NCBI GenBank assembly: GCA_025677815.1
Contig: JAIXMP010000009.1
Location: 682,001 to 746,000, forward strand
Direction of reading: 5' to 3'
Length of the DNA: 64,000 nt
Source: Phascolomyces articulosus
Taxonomy: Eukaryota; Mucoromycota; Mucoromycetes; Mucorales; Lichtheimiaceae
The notes under the pieces were generated by a model. It saw only the letters and a list, made by a program, of their open reading frames with translations. It did not search any database and was not told the DNA's origin. Positions 1 through 12,751 of this stretch are shown piece by piece. The stretch's first letter is position 1. The number at the start of each line of letters is the position of its first letter. The position numbers and the translations under genes were made by a program.

Positions 1-1036
1 ATGGTACTGCAAATACAGTGTCTTGAGGCCGTAACAATATCTTTAACATTCCATCGATATCTTTTCCTGTCGTCATACCCATAATCCAAACAATATTTTG
101 TGCATCAAGGGTGTCAACGTATTTTCGTAAAGCTCGCGTCGCTGGAGGATTATGCGCACCATCCACCAGAATTGATGGTAACGAATTACCTCTGATAACG
201 GAAGGTGGGATCTCTTCGAGTCTACCTGGCCAGTAAGCTGCCGCCATGCCTACTCGTAATTGATCGTCATTGAATTGAATATCACCTGTTTCACGTAACC
301 AAGCAAGGGCAGTAACTGCTGCAGCTGAATTAGCACGTTGATAATCTCCCCGTAAAGGAACCGAATACTGATAGATATGTCCATTTAACGCCAATTGAAA
401 CGTATTATTCTCTCCCTTTTCAGCCTCCTTGACCAATTTGTAAGGTGCATTCAATTTTTCTGCGTGTTGAACCAATGTTTCCATCACACCATCTTCTTCT
501 TGAGGTGCAAGTACCACACGACATCCAGGCTTCATAATACCTGCTTTTGCTTGAGCAATCGCTTCCATGGTATTACCCAGAATACCTGCATGATCCCATC
601 CTATAGCAGTAACAATCGTTACTTTGGGTTGCTTAAATACATTGGTCGCGTCGAGACTTCCACCCAATCCAACTTCAATAACCGCCCAATCTAGTTTATG
701 ATTACTAAAGATGCATAATGCGGTTGCTACCAATTGTTCAAATAATGAAGCCGACAATTGTTGATCATCATTGACACTTCCAACATGAGCCAATACGCGT
801 TTGTATTCTTCTTTAGATACAGCATCATCGTTCATGTGAATACTGTCATGAGGTTCTAGTAAATGCGGGGAATTGAATCGACCGACTGTGAAGCCTAGCT
901 GACGAAGAACTGAAGAAGTATATGCGCATACAGATCCTTTGCCATTGGTGCCTGCCACATGAATCACTTTGAGTTGATCTTGCGGATTGCCAAGTGCGTT
1001 TAATAGTTTGTTGATACGGTCTAGTCCAAGATCCAT
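1..1036 (-). CDS. FOL3: Dihydrofolate synthase / folylpolyglutamate synthase, 3' end cut by window
   Basis: Mur-ligase-type ATP-dependent enzyme that joins glutamate to dihydropteroate (or folates) in folate synthesis. The reading frame is open without introns from the ATG at 1036 down to base 2, giving 345 codons; the C-terminus lies outside the window. The P-loop GTNGKGS is at residues 29-35, inside VIHVAGTNGKGS. Further family motifs follow: FNSPHL, EVGLGGSLDATN, IGWDHAGILG, and ILVDGAHNPPATR near the ligand-binding C-terminal half. The lack of a clear mitochondrial presequence and the start MDLGLDRINKLL fit FOL3-type dihydrofolate synthase slightly better than MET7-type FPGS, but the two are close paralogues. 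It is divergent from the primase gene across only 209 bp. Confidence 0.88.
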   Translation of the reverse strand, partial: MDLGLDRINKLLNALGNPQDQLKVIHVAGTNGKGSVCAYTSSVLRQLGFTVGRFNSPHLLEPHDSIHMNDDAVSKEEYKRVLAHVGSVNDDQQLSASLFEQLVATALCIFSNHKLDWAVIEVGLGGSLDATNVFKQPKVTIVTAIGWDHAGILGNTMEAIAQAKAGIMKPGCRVVLAPQEEDGVMETLVQHAEKLNAPYKLVKEAEKGENNTFQLALNGHIYQYSVPLRGDYQRANSAAAVTALAWLRETGDIQFNDDQLRVGMAAAYWPGRLEEIPPSVIRGNSLPSILVDGAHNPPATRALRKYVDTLDAQNIVWIMGMTTGKDIDGMLKILLRPQDTVFAVP

Positions 1037-1245
1037 TGTTGGTATTTAAAAAAAAGCTTGGAGGACTCAAGTCGTCTCTTTATTTGTAATTTTCGCGTTT
1101 CGCGTCTTTTTTTCAACTCGCGTCTTTGTTTCGTTATTAAACCTTGCCTGTATCCAAAACGCTAGATCACGAAACAAACATGACAGATCAAAGTAAATAA
1201 AACGTTCATTATAATAGATATCGAAAAAAGGCTTTGGGATATTCA

Positions 1246-3639
1246 ATGGACCGGTTACATGAATTTATAGATAGTGAAGAACTTAAAAACGAAGATTTCG
1301 ACATGTCAATTTTTGACGACGACATGGACGACGATATTATCAATCAAGTCGATGATCACTTGGCTAATGTTCATTTACAAACACCTGAAAGACCATTTAA
1401 AAAGAGCCTCATGTATGTCTAAACCTCTCCCATGACTTTTTTTTTTTTTTTTAAAAAAAAAGAAAGATTCCTCTCAGAATGTGTACCTGACCATTTTAAT
1501 CGTACAACACCTTTTTTTTTCGTTTATATAGATCGGCACCTCCAGAAGACGATCAAGTATTCTTATTAAGATTATTTTATCAACGATTCTTTCCTTATAA
1601 GACATATTTTAATTGGCTTAACTATGGATTAGGTAAGTACCATTATGTATAGATAATAAGCTAGCGAGTAGAATAATTGATATAATTTTTTTTTCAGATA
1701 TAAGCAAAAACTTTACCCATCGAGAATTCAGTTTCACATTACCATCCGATATTTACATCCGTTATAACTCATTTGCCAATATCGATGTGATGAAAAAAGA
1801 AATCGAACGTTTGCAACCTATAAAGATTGATATTGGTGCAGTGTATACTGTTAAGGTAACATATAAAGAAGGAGGAAGGAAAGGAAAGAGTAAATATGAT
1901 CCAGTAATGATAATGGTATATGTTTTCTATAAAAAAATAATGATGTAGCCAAAAGACAAAAAGACTGTCAATGAAAAGGTTTTTAAACCATTGGAAAAAG
2001 AACTTGTATTTGATATTGATATGACAGACTATGATGAAATTCGAACATGTTGCAGGTATGTTAAAATTTGAGAGATCAATCAATTGAAACAAATAAGGAT
2101 TAGGAATATATGGATTGCATAATACTAATTATTGAATATTTACAGTGGTGGTGATATTTGTAATAAATGCTGGACATTTATGACAATTGCCATAAAGGTG
2201 ATCGATGCAGCATTACGTGGTAAGTTTTTACTTTTTTTATTATGGGAATTAAAAGGATGTGACGTGTGGGTAGAATAGATAGGATACTTATATAAAAATA
2301 GAGGATTTCGGTTTCAAACATCTTCTTTGGGTATATTCTGGTCGTCGTGGTGTCCATTGCTGGGTATCTGATGAACGTGCTCGAAAATTGGATAATGAAA
2401 GTAGAAAAGCAATTGTCGGATTTTTAGAAGTCATCAAGGTAATTCGTATGATTGATAAATCGTGATGTTTTGGTTTATTTTTGCTTTTGCTAAAAAATAA
2501 TAATATAGGGAGGTGCCGAAGTATCACGAAAAGTTAAATTACCGTATATTTTACATCCATCGCTCAAGTATGTATTTCTAATATGGTCTTGATTTATTAT
2601 CATTTTACTCATCTCTTTTTTTTAAAAATATAGTCGATCATTGGAAATTGTCAAAATGTACTTTGGATCACTGGTATTAGGTGAACAAGAAGTACTTGAT
2701 ACACCTGAGAGTTGGAACAAAGTATTGGATTTCATTAATGATGCAGGTAATAACAAATATATCCAATGAAGAAAGAAAAGGGAAGCTGTTGATAGTGATT
2801 AACGATGGATGTTTTTTTTTACCGTGAAAAGATATTAAAAACGATCTGAATGACCAATGGAACGAATCACCTTCTCGATCTGGTATTGATAAATGGCAAG
2901 ACTTGAGAAATGAATTGGAACGTAAAAAGAGACCAGTATGTTTTTTATTTATCATTTCATGTTACAAAAAGGGTGCAAGTATTATGTTGTTCTATGTATA
3001 TTCATTTTTTATATAAATATAATAGGACCGAGAATCTGTTGCGAGAGACTTAATTTTTCAATACACTTATCCACGACTTGATGACAAAGTATCCGTACAA
3101 ATTAACCATTTATTGAAAAGTCCATTCTGTGTTCATCCAAAGACTCGTATGTATTTCTTTGTAATCTGAATATTGAATACACTTAATGCTATGGATGGGA
3201 AGGATGTTAATAATACAACTATATGTATATTAGAACGTGTATGTGTACCGATTAACCCAGAAGTTTGTGAAAAGTTTGATCCACTTGCAGTTCCTACTCT
3301 CAGTAAACTTTCTGAAGAACTTAATACTTATGATGCAAAAGATCATAACGATTCCGACCGTAAAATACCAGGTAAAACTAGTAACATATCACTATTTAAA
3401 TCTCTTCCTTTTTATATTGTATTAACCGTGTAATTCATAGATTACAAGAAAACATCATTGCGTCCTTATATTGAAATATTTGAAAAGTTTGTCAATAATC
3501 TCATCATTGAAAAGCAACGAGAAAAAAGAGGTATTTATTCTGTTTATTCAATTGATATGAAACATAGCTTTGTTTTTTTACCCATTTCATTTACTAACTG
3601 ATCAATATAGATGATGCGCAAACAAGCATGGAATTCTAA
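1246..3639 (+). CDS. PRI1: DNA primase small (catalytic) subunit
   Basis: Catalytic subunit of the DNA polymerase alpha-primase complex, which makes RNA primers in the nucleus. Thirteen exons: 1246-1412, 1532-1632, 1698-1855, 1949-2055, 2146-2219, 2302-2438, 2509-2567, 2634-2746, 2832-2935, 3026-3146, 3234-3371, 3441-3530, 3611-3639, giving 465 aa. Visible landmarks are the catalytic acidic motif [10 protein letters not shown], a Cys cluster ([13 protein letters not shown]) for structural zinc, and [13 protein letters not shown], the nucleotide-binding SGRRGVH signature. HPKTQRVCVPI is a further family motif near residue 370. The N-terminal ~55 residues are an acidic extension before the conserved [12 protein letters not shown] start of the primase fold. 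The start is the first ATG in frame. Confidence 0.96.
1437..1461. repeat. T16A9 palindromic tract in primase intron 1
   Basis: A run of 16 T followed directly by 9 A, inside intron 1 of the primase gene. Similar TnAn tracts occur at 11454, 15448, 17254, 45371, 46576, 47795, 49674, 54505 and 61890. Confidence 0.7.
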
Positions 3640-3873
3640 CGAAAATTATAATACAATCTACATATACTCATGTTTTATAATAATAAAATTGTTTTCTATA
3701 TCACAAATATCTTTGTCTTTGTAAGAGAAAATATATGAATGTATATCTTGTGGACGTGACACCAAAAAAAAAGTGTGTGCGGAGCCAGTGCCAGTATAAA
3801 AAAATCACGCAGCCAACATTGGTTTTCGACCCACATTTGCCACATAACATAAAATAACCACACTTTTATAAAA

Positions 3874-5467
3874 ATGGACATTTCGAAACGTCTTAAAGAT
3901 TGTATTGCTCATCCACAACAAAAGAATAAACTTGATGGATTTCGAAGTATACTTGATGATATTTTGTCTTCTACCCCATTAGGTCCTGATCAAGTACAAC
4001 ACCTTAAGGATTACGTGGAATCTGTACTGGACGAACAAACCGGATTGGTCGTATCGCGCCAACTCTTGGCTGAATTCATTGATGCCTTTGATAAACGAAT
4101 CACTGATACTGAAATACAAAAACAATTATTATTGTTTGCCATTGATCGTGCACAACCTAGAGCTGTGAGCTTTGAAGAACAGGTAAACACATATTTAAAG
4201 AGTAGAACGCGCCGCGCCTCCTCTATATTTCTATTGATCATGCATATTAAAAAATATATAAAACTAATAACCATTACTATAAGCTTTCACAACTCAGAGA
4301 AAAACTTGCAGGTGTATATGAAGCTGAAGAAGATTTTCTTGAAGCCGCTAAAGTCCTTCAATCCATTCAACTTGATTCAGGCCACCGGTAAATAATTTAA
4401 TAAGAGTTCTACTCTGATTGTGTGGAAAAAGTTACATAGTAATATATATTTCTAACAAAACTTTTTTAGTGCCATCTCGGATGATTATAAACTTCAAATT
4501 TATGTTCGTATTGTACAGCTGCTTCTTGAAGTAGACGAACCTGTACCTGCAGAAACGTACCTGAATCGTGCCGCATTATTGCAACCTACGACGGAAGATT
4601 TTGTTCTTGGTTTAAAGTTCAAGTTATCTCAAGCGCGTATTCTTGATGCCAAACGTCGTTTCTTAGAAGCTGCATCCAAGTATCATGAACTTAGTTATGT
4701 GTCTCAAATCGATGAAGATGAACGTTTACAATGCTTGTAAGTATTCATTATGGGGTTTCTTATGTTATAATGATGCAATAAATAATGAAAAAAGATATTA
4801 AATATAGAATGTATTATCGTTTTTTAGAACAGCAGCAGTACAATGTGCAGTATTGGCAGGTGCCGGTCCTCAACGTTCTCGTACACTGGCGACACTTTAC
4901 AAAGATGAACGAACACATCGTCTTCCATCCTTCCCAGTACTCGAAAAGACATATATTGAACGCGTGATTCGATCCGAGCAGGTAGCAGAATTCTTTTCAA
5001 CACTCAAGCCTCATCACGTTGCCAAATTAGGAGATGGTACCACAGTATTTGATCGAGCTATCCGTGAACACAATTTATTATCAGCATCCAAGATTTACAA
5101 CAATATCACCTTTGATGAATTAGCTTCGTTATTGGATGTATCAAGTGACAAGGCTGAAGAGATTGCATGCCAAATGATTACTGAGAATCGTATGGTGGGT
5201 AGCATTGATCAGTTGGAACGTCTTATTTCATTTGAATCGGGAGGTGCTGCGCATAATGAACGTAATGCGGACTCAGCCATCACGGTCGCGGCTGCTGCTG
5301 CTAACGGAACCCCGCAAACGAACCAACGTATTGAGCCATCTATGTTGGAAATTTCTAAATGGGACTCGGCTATTCAAACCCTTTGTCATGATATGGATGC
5401 TGTGATTGCGACAATTAATGAGAAATACCCAGAATATGTATCAAGTAACTTTGAAGCCATTGCTTAA
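3874..5467 (+). CDS. CSN4: COP9 signalosome complex subunit 4
   Basis: PCI-domain subunit of the COP9 signalosome, which removes Nedd8 from cullin-RING ubiquitin ligases. Four exons: 3874-4182, 4284-4387, 4470-4736, 4828-5467 (439 aa, close to the usual CSN4 length). The helical-repeat N-terminal half contains [23 protein letters not shown] and [11 protein letters not shown], both typical of CSN4. The PCI/winged-helix part runs from about residue 230 to 345, with [40 protein letters not shown] and a match to [14 protein letters not shown] low-complexity Ala stretch precedes the C-terminal helix. Intron 1 keeps an open frame, so an unspliced message would read into it before stopping. Budding yeast lacks a full COP9 complex, so this supports a filamentous or early-diverging fungus. 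Confidence 0.95.
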
Positions 5468-6318
5468 TTTAGTAGTGGGATGACGATGTTCTCTACCTTC
5501 TTGCTTCCCTTCCATTTTCTCTATCACTCTCTTATTCTCTCCATTGTTGTACATATACATATTAAAGTATCTATCTATTTCTCTTTCACACTCCTTTATC
5601 ATGGACATATATTATGGATTGGATTGTGGCATTTTGACAGGGAATTCTTATGCTATTTGATATGAAATGCTTTAGATTTAATATACTAATCATGGCAGTT
5701 ATATGGATTGAGTTGTAAATGGTTAAAAAACGATTAATCGGGTAATTTTTAGGAATGCTTTTAGGTGACACAACAGTGCGAAAATCATTTATAATTTGAC
5801 ACATTCTTTTGAATTTTATCAAAGTTTAGAGTATAACAATACGAGTGTTTTGGAAGAAATAACTTTTAGTCAAGTAAACTGAGGTATAAAAATACGAAAT
5901 GAAATAATCAACCAAGTCCCATTATACAAGTTTAATATATCTAGCTAACTTTATAACACACATCCATCGTTTGATTGTCGCCATTTGTTTGTTCTCTATT
6001 TTTCATATGATAATATGATAATATAGTATTTCTCGATTCTTCCGTACCATAAAACAAACACTAAATCACTACTTTTAAATATTTACCGTTCACATGAAAG
6101 TTTAAAAATTGGGATGTAATAGAAATTATCTGGAAAAAGCAAGGAAAACCAAAATATCTATGATGTATATGCTGGTTGTGGGAACTGCAGCATTGATGGT
6201 GCGACTAAGCGGGTTTTAATTTACCAGAAAATTAAAATGTTTTATAAAGTTCCCTTTTCTCTTTCTTTTACCCCACATCATTTTTTTCCTTTCTCCTCAA
6301 TTAACATATTTTTGCATA
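5468..6318. other. Intergenic, CSN4 to hydrolase
   Basis: AT-rich spacer of 851 bp. It contains a T-rich CSN4 3' UTR and, just before the next ATG, a pyrimidine-rich tract (about 6250-6300) that looks like a core promoter. The short open frames here are AT-biased and lack protein similarity. Nothing else recognised. Confidence 0.6.
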
Positions 6319-7940
6319 ATGGCTCGATTGGTACCCACACTCACCACAGATATTCCTGTCTCTCCAGCAACACCTCGTTCTGACATTCAACGTTTGGTTG
6401 TAGAAAAACATGAGTTTGCTGCTCCCACTCAACCTGTCAAAAACAGAATCGCCTTTATTTTCTCTCATGCCAATGGGTTCCATAAAGAAATGCTCCATCC
6501 CCTTATGAAATTGACCATTGAATCATTCCGTAAACAATCACAGTACAATCAAACTCAATTCGACTTTTACGCTTTCGATGCCCGTAACCATGGTGATAGT
6601 GCACGTCTGAACGAAGCTACTGTACATATTCCAACCTGTAAGGCTAAAAAAAATTACATAAGCATGCTTTTTTTTTTGTATCAGTCACATGCTAAAATAG
6701 AACATAAAAAACTTATGTAAATGCTGTAAATAATAGTTTCTTGGTACGATCATGCCATGGATACGATCCAAGTGATCGAGGAATTGGAACTTAAAGAAAA
6801 TTATAATAAGGTCATTGGTGTAGGACATAGTTTTGGCGGATCTGCCATGTAAGTTCCAAAGAAGGAATAAACCGAAGTTTAGAATAAAGCACACAACTTT
6901 TTTTTAGAGATGACTAATGCTTTATCAAAAAATAAACTTCAGGATTTTGGCGGAATTCATGTTCCCCAAGACCTTTGATGGATTATGCATTCCTGAACCT
7001 GTCATTTCAAAGGTCATTGCCCCTTATCTTCTTCGTGAACAGTCACCACCTATTAAAGGTGCTTTAAAACGTAGAGACGAATGGAAGAGTCGGTAAGTTA
7101 TTTTAATTTATTAAAAAAAAGGATATTCGTCGCGTTTCAAGATATATATTTGTTCAATCCATTTCAATTAATGCTAACCCCCATATTTTAATAGTGAGGA
7201 TTGCTTTAAGGCTTTCGATGGTCGTCCATTCTGGCGTGATCTTCATCCAGATGTTTTACAGAATTACATTGTAAGTTATAAATGTTTTAAAATTTAATTT
7301 CTTTTTCTTATATACCACAAGGAATAATAAACACGGATCACTTATATCGAATGATTTTATTAGAACTATGGTATGTACGATACACCTGAGGGTACCGTCA
7401 AATTAAAGTGTCCCAAGTTAGAAGAGCATGTAAGTAATATTATTATTTGATATATTAAATGAGACAATAAGTACCTAATCTTTTTTTTTTGTAATTATTT
7501 TAGCTTGTATATATGGCTGGTATTTATGGTTCAGCAGGTGCTTTTGGAAGTCTTCGTTCCTTGTCAATTCCAGTTCATATTATTCATGCTAAAGACTCCA
7601 CATTGTAAGTATAGATTATGTAATTTTGAAATAAAAAAATTCTCGTTATTAATAATATATTCTTTTTTGTAGTACTGATCCTGATACGGCAGAAGAAATT
7701 AAGGCACAATCTCCCATGCTTACAAATGCTATGGTTGAAGGATCGCATATGGTTCCTGGTGAAAACCCAGCTATCCTTGGTATGTGTGAGAAATGAAATA
7801 GTTTACCATGTATCCTAAATATTCACACTAATCATGTTACTGATGTTATTCTTTTATTTATTATCAAAACAGTACCTGAAATCGAAATGTTGACAGCAAG
7901 AGTATTGGCTCGTGAAGGTGGTTTGCGCGCACACCTTTAA
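6319..7940 (+). CDS. Alpha/beta hydrolase with C-terminal PTS1-like signal (Lpx1-like)
   Basis: Serine hydrolase of the alpha/beta-fold superfamily, resembling fungal peroxisomal lipase Lpx1-like proteins. Eight exons: 6319-6637, 6737-6848, 6943-7092, 7195-7270, 7364-7429, 7504-7604, 7673-7779, 7873-7940 (332 aa). The oxyanion region is FIFSHANGFHKE, DARNHGDSAR follows, and the nucleophile elbow is GVGHSFGGSAM (Ser in GHSFG). The catalytic Asp is probably in HIIHAKDST and the His in VEGSHMVPGENP. The protein ends AHL, which fits the PTS1 consensus (S/A/C)(K/R/H)(L/M), so import into peroxisomes is inferred. A decayed relative with matching exon structure lies at 14541-15990. The physiological substrate is unknown. 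Confidence 0.88.
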
Positions 7941-9656
7941 ATTAGAATATACATATCCATATATAAATTCCCTATATAATATTTTTCTACTTTAAAAATC
8001 ATGTAAAACTAATAAATGTGTTTATGTACTTTATTTTATGAAAGAAGGAAGGAATTTAGTCTATATATATATATATATATATATTCCATTATCTGATACA
8101 TAGCACCCTGTATATATATTGCTATCGTTTTGTTCTAGTGCGATCATTTCATCAACTTACTTGAAGATTCAAGTGGTGTCTACCATATATTAATGGTAAT
8201 AACTGACGAATGATCCAAAACGCTAAATTTGAGTCGATAATAACCACATGTTTCGGTTCTGATGGTTATACTTTATTGATTCTGCAATAACGTCATATGG
8301 TGTTTTATTTAACAGGAGATATGTTATTGATAAAAATCTATCACGTCAGAGCTAGGATTGTAGCTCGTAAAGTAATGCATGATGATGACGCGAGGATAAA
8401 AAAATTACTTATTATCAGTCGAGATAGATCATTATCAAGATTTATAAAGTGCAACGTTATTTTATTGATATGAGAAGGGAAAAAAAATAAAAGCTGTATT
8501 ACTATGTATTTATACTATTATAATTATTGCATTGTTAAAAGCATGTTTTTGATACTTGATAGCTTTAATTTACCCATGCTTTTGCTTAATTATGATCCCA
8601 AATGATGTTGATCCGTTGTTTTCCCTTTAACAAATTGCACAATTAAAAACGTGAGTCTATACTATTATCGCTATTGGTTTTGTTTTATGACATCTGCAGT
8701 CACTTCATAAACAATACTTTACATAGTAACTTCATTACAAAATTATACTGATTTTTCTATTTCAAATATTTTAATGACAATGAACTGGATACTGATGCCT
8801 GTACGAGAGTTATTGATAAAAATAAGTGCTAGTCCCTTTTATAACTGTGTCTTACACAGTATCTCTTATTCGTATGTATATTGCACCTGATTGAAATGGA
8901 AGAAACGTACACTCACTGACAGAGAAACGGTGCTAGCATGGTATAATACATACTTTTTACACAATCTGTAATAAATTGACGGAGAAAAAAAGAAGAGTTA
9001 GTATATAGCGTAATAAAATATTGTTACTATCTATTATACAATACAGTCTAAATGTAAAAAAAAGCATTATTATAAAAGATACATTATTTAGCTGACTAAA
9101 CTATATTGACATTGAGCTATGGGCTGCTTATCCTCTTCTTTTGCTGTGATTATTATAGATGATAGTCATTTTTTGGTATTCTTGAAAATGATACCATGCT
9201 TTCAGTTAACTATAGAATAATCACAGGCATAACTGATGAACAATACATATTTAGTAGAATATAGTACTGCATTAAAACGACAGCAATGTTCACAAAAAAA
9301 AACAGTGCATATTTCCCCCTCCCAATACGTAAAAGTATTGGTATCATTCCTTAATCCTGCCGGTTGGGTTTACTATATCTCATCATACTGCATATAGATT
9401 ACTTTATGATACCTGTAGATAAAAATAACGAGTTTTACAACAAAAATTATAACTTGACATTATCAGTTATAATAGAAACAGAATGATCATATATTTGGAA
9501 GAAGAAAGAGTAAAAGAGGGAGATATATTTTTTAAAAGAGTATTTCGGTATCTTCAAAAAAAAAAATATGTACATTTACGGCAATAGTAATAAAAGAAAA
9601 CATCCACCCTCCTCTCCCCTCTTACTAAAATGGAAAAGTAAAAAAGAAAACTAAAG
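7941..9656. other. Intergenic between two convergent genes
   Basis: A 1.7 kb AT-rich stretch between the 3' ends of the hydrolase and Rab18 genes. A (TA)n microsatellite lies at about 8064-8085. No open frame of coding quality, RNA gene or mobile element was recognised. Confidence 0.6.
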
Positions 9657-10764
9657 CTAACAACTACAGTAATCTTGAGATCCACCGTCGTTATTGGCAA
9701 CAGCAGTAACGCGCACATTAGAAGAAGAATTTGCTTGTTTTTGCCAGAGATTAGGTGTCTCTACGATCTACACATAAAAATAATAATACACATAAATTAA
9801 TAATAATCCATTGATGTGTAATTTACTCACTAATAATAACGTGATTTCTTTTACACGTTTCTACACGTGCCTTTTCCACAAGTTCTTCAAAAGTTTCTTT
9901 TACGCCAACTTTTGTTTTTGCACTACATTCGATAAAAAGTGTTTGGAGTTTTCGAGCTAAATCTGCACCTTCTTTATATGACACGACGCGTGAAGCATCC
10001 TATAAAATATTATGGAACAGCGTTTTGTGACGTTGTAGTCAATGATGATGCTTTTATACATTGCAAATCAACATAGAAAGCCTTATCCTTGTACATAAAC
10101 TATAATAACACACCTTATCTACTTTGTTTCCAACAATCATTTTTACTACATCTTGGCTGGAGCAATAGGTGTTCACTTCATTCCACCAAGTCTTCAATGC
10201 ATCAAACGTCTCGCGATTGCATACATCATACACTATCCATGGTTATGTTTCAATTAATAGAGAGTATGTATATGCTGATCTATATCTTAATATCCTCTCG
10301 TCCTCGATAAACAATATTATACCTAGAATAACGCCTTGAGCACCTCGATAATAAGAAGAAGTGAGTGTACGGAATCTTTCTTGGCCTGCTGTATCCTACA
10401 ATATATGGTTAATATACCCGCCATATAACTCGATTAATATCTTTTCTGACCGTTAGACCTGGTTATTTTTAATAAATAGTTTACCCAAATTGTCAATTTA
10501 TATGTTTGGCCATGAAGATTCATCATGCTCACTTTAAAGTCAACACCTAAAAAGACATTTACATTAGAATTTTGAACATAAAGTTCAATTTAGGTTTTTC
10601 TGTCAAGTAAAAAAAGAAACAATAGCACAATGGGTACCAATGGTTGCAGAAACTTCGTCTGGAGGAAGAAAAGTGTCATCAGTAAATCGTAACAAAAGAG
10701 AACTCTTGCCAACACCAGAGTTTCCAATGAGTAGCAATTTCATAGTAGCTGTTTCGTTTGCCAT
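9657..10764 (-). CDS. RAB18: Rab18-like small GTPase
   Basis: Ras-superfamily GTPase of vesicle and lipid-droplet/ER traffic. Preferred exons (minus strand): 10764-10638, 10546-10485, 10395-10323, 10232-10114, 9999-9871, 9767-9657, giving 206 aa, the same length as animal Rab18. G1 is GNSGVGKS (14-21), switch I carries ATIGVDFKV, G3 WDTAGQE (63-69), G4 NKVD (123-126), G5 ECSAK (about 151-155). The C-terminus YCSC gives two cysteines for geranylgeranylation. The last intron would begin GC (GCACGT) rather than GT; this choice restores the Rab18 motif FEELVEK-x-x-x-TPxLW. A GT-AG alternative (exon 5 to 9831, exon 6 from 9760) also stays in frame but adds 11 residues net. The ATG at 10764 is chosen because upstream in-frame sequence lacks similarity. 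Confidence 0.93.
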
Positions 10765-11504
10765 GGTGAACAAAGGCAAAGAGTAAAAGGAGTTGGCTGC
10801 ATGAAAAAAAATACGCTGGCAAATTTGGCTAAAAATAAGAAAACTCAGAAATCTTGTTTGGGTAATTAGCATTGATCAGCACGGCGAAATGGAAGATATT
10901 TTGGGAAAAGCGGTGTAAGCTACAACCTATTTTATTGAAAATAGTGATTTAACATCTGGTATATATATTCTTTTCATTTATATTTGTATTTTTATAAAAC
11001 AATGAAAATATTTTTTATTATAGTATGGGCATTGGATGGTAGACTATCCTAATAATTTTTTTTTGTGATCAGCATAACCTATACTCCTATCTTTTCGTTG
11101 GCACTAAATAGAAGTATAAAGTTTATTTTATTTAGATTCATTAGATACCCTAGTATATACAAATCCGTTTTGAAGAATAAGGACCATTGGACATATTTTG
11201 GCTAAACCCTTTAACAACATAAAAGTAGTATATACTGGATGATCGCCCACGCAGACAAAAAGAAAGCTTGAGTTTTATCAAGTGCAAAATATTATATCCA
11301 AGATTGATTTTCCCAATAGCAACCCCGTATCCGTTTCATATATAATCAATCCAGAATACCAACGGCTATACAGCTTTTTGTCTTTGACAATTTATTCTCA
11401 GTTTTATTTTTTTTTAACATAATTTGATAAGAAATGAGAGTGGTATACGTTAATTTTTTTAAAAAAATTTGTCTTTTGAGGGTGGTGTATGCAGTTGTGT
11501 TTTT
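10765..11504. other. Intergenic, LAMTOR1 to Rab18
   Basis: 740 bp, AT-rich, holding the Rab18 promoter and the LAMTOR1 3' UTR. A perfect T7A7 palindrome lies at 11454-11467. No gene seen. Confidence 0.6.
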
Positions 11505-12307
11505 TTATGAATAAACATTATCTGTCAATGTGAGATTGACAACAATATCCCCTACTGGTTCCACTTCAATTTTGTCAATTGATTTTTGGATATCACTCAT
11601 GGCTTTGGATAACCATTTCACATCGTCTGTGTCTTGATATGGTCTTGCAAGAGCTAATATATCTACTGATGATATTGTGGAGGATGATGTTGTTCCGTTC
11701 ATGGATGTGGTTGTTGCTGGTATGTTATCAGGGAGTTGTCTTAATAACTGGTTATATCGTTCAGCTCGTTCTTCCACATCTTGACTTTGTAATGGATCAG
11801 CTTGCGTACTTGATATATCAATCAAATTACTAATAAAATACCAAGAGGAGCGAGTTAAATTTACCGAGTTTAATTATATACGGGGTTCACAAGCCCTAAT
11901 ATACCCATTCCACTTTTTTTTAAGCCAAAAAAAGATATCCATACTGTGTAGTGCGTTCAATAATGTCATTCCAGAATTCTTGTTCCTTTTTTACATCAAT
12001 AGTATCATATGAATTATAATTCATTTGTCTAAACGTTATTTGAAGGAATTTTCTTTAGTTTTTCCCGAGTAAAATCATGAAATCATAATAGAAACGCGAT
12101 TTCTTTTCTTTTTTTTTTCTTTTTTCTTTTTTTTTTTTTTTCCTTTACCCTGTACTGTCCGAGAGTTCATTTCGTAACAATGGAGCATTCACATCGTCCT
12201 AAATAAACAGAAGAAAAATAAATTAAAACAAGCTCTTTTAACAAGGGAAAAAAGTTTTGAGATTAATTTACCTCGTCATGCGTTTCTTTGCTTCCACAGC
12301 AACCCAT
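11505..12307 (-). CDS. LAMTOR1: Ragulator subunit LAMTOR1 (p18)-like, lipid-anchored
   Basis: Scaffold of Ragulator/EGO, which tethers Rag GTPases and TORC1 to the lysosome or vacuole. Exons (minus): 12307-12272, 12198-12149, 12028-11945, 11829-11505 (164 aa). It begins MGCCGSKE, with Gly2 for N-myristoylation and Cys3/Cys4 for palmitoylation, as in animal p18 (MGCC). An acidic stretch followed by APLL resembles the p18 dileucine sorting signal. NLIDISS matches the conserved NIIDVS helix region, followed by EERAERYNQLL and a C-terminal segment ending in a beta-like VGDIVVNLTL. The family is short and poorly conserved, so the N-terminal signature and central motif carry the call. LAMTOR2 is also in this window, at 30159-30852. 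Confidence 0.85.
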
Positions 12308-12751
12308 TGTAAAGGGATAAAAAAGTTCAGATATCGATTTTTTGTTCTGTGCGTAAAAGTACAAGAAATAGCAGAAAATAAAATTATTTTTTTTTATTTT
12401 ATTTCACAAGTCATGATTACATGATGAAAGAGGTTTATTCCCCAGTAGTATGTTACTTTAGAAACAAGTTTTGTTCTTATATGTTCAAATCTATGTATCC
12501 TATATACTCAAGTAACAGCCCATGCTGGTATTATGGAGGGCAACATATATCATTATGACGATTACCCTTATTATCAAACAGACCAAGACGGAGCTTACTG
12601 AGGTTAATTAATAACTATTGGAGGATTGGATCAATCAATTTATTTTTGAACAATTTAATCAATCTTAAGGTAAATTTCCCTCTTATCCCATGAACAAAGG
12701 CACAAAGTATATAATCATATGGTCTTTCAATACATGAAAATATTAACTAGT
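12308..12751. other. Intergenic, LYR gene to LAMTOR1
   Basis: 444 bp of AT-rich sequence between two minus-strand genes. It contains the LAMTOR1 promoter and LYR-gene 3' UTR. Nothing else recognised. Confidence 0.6.
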
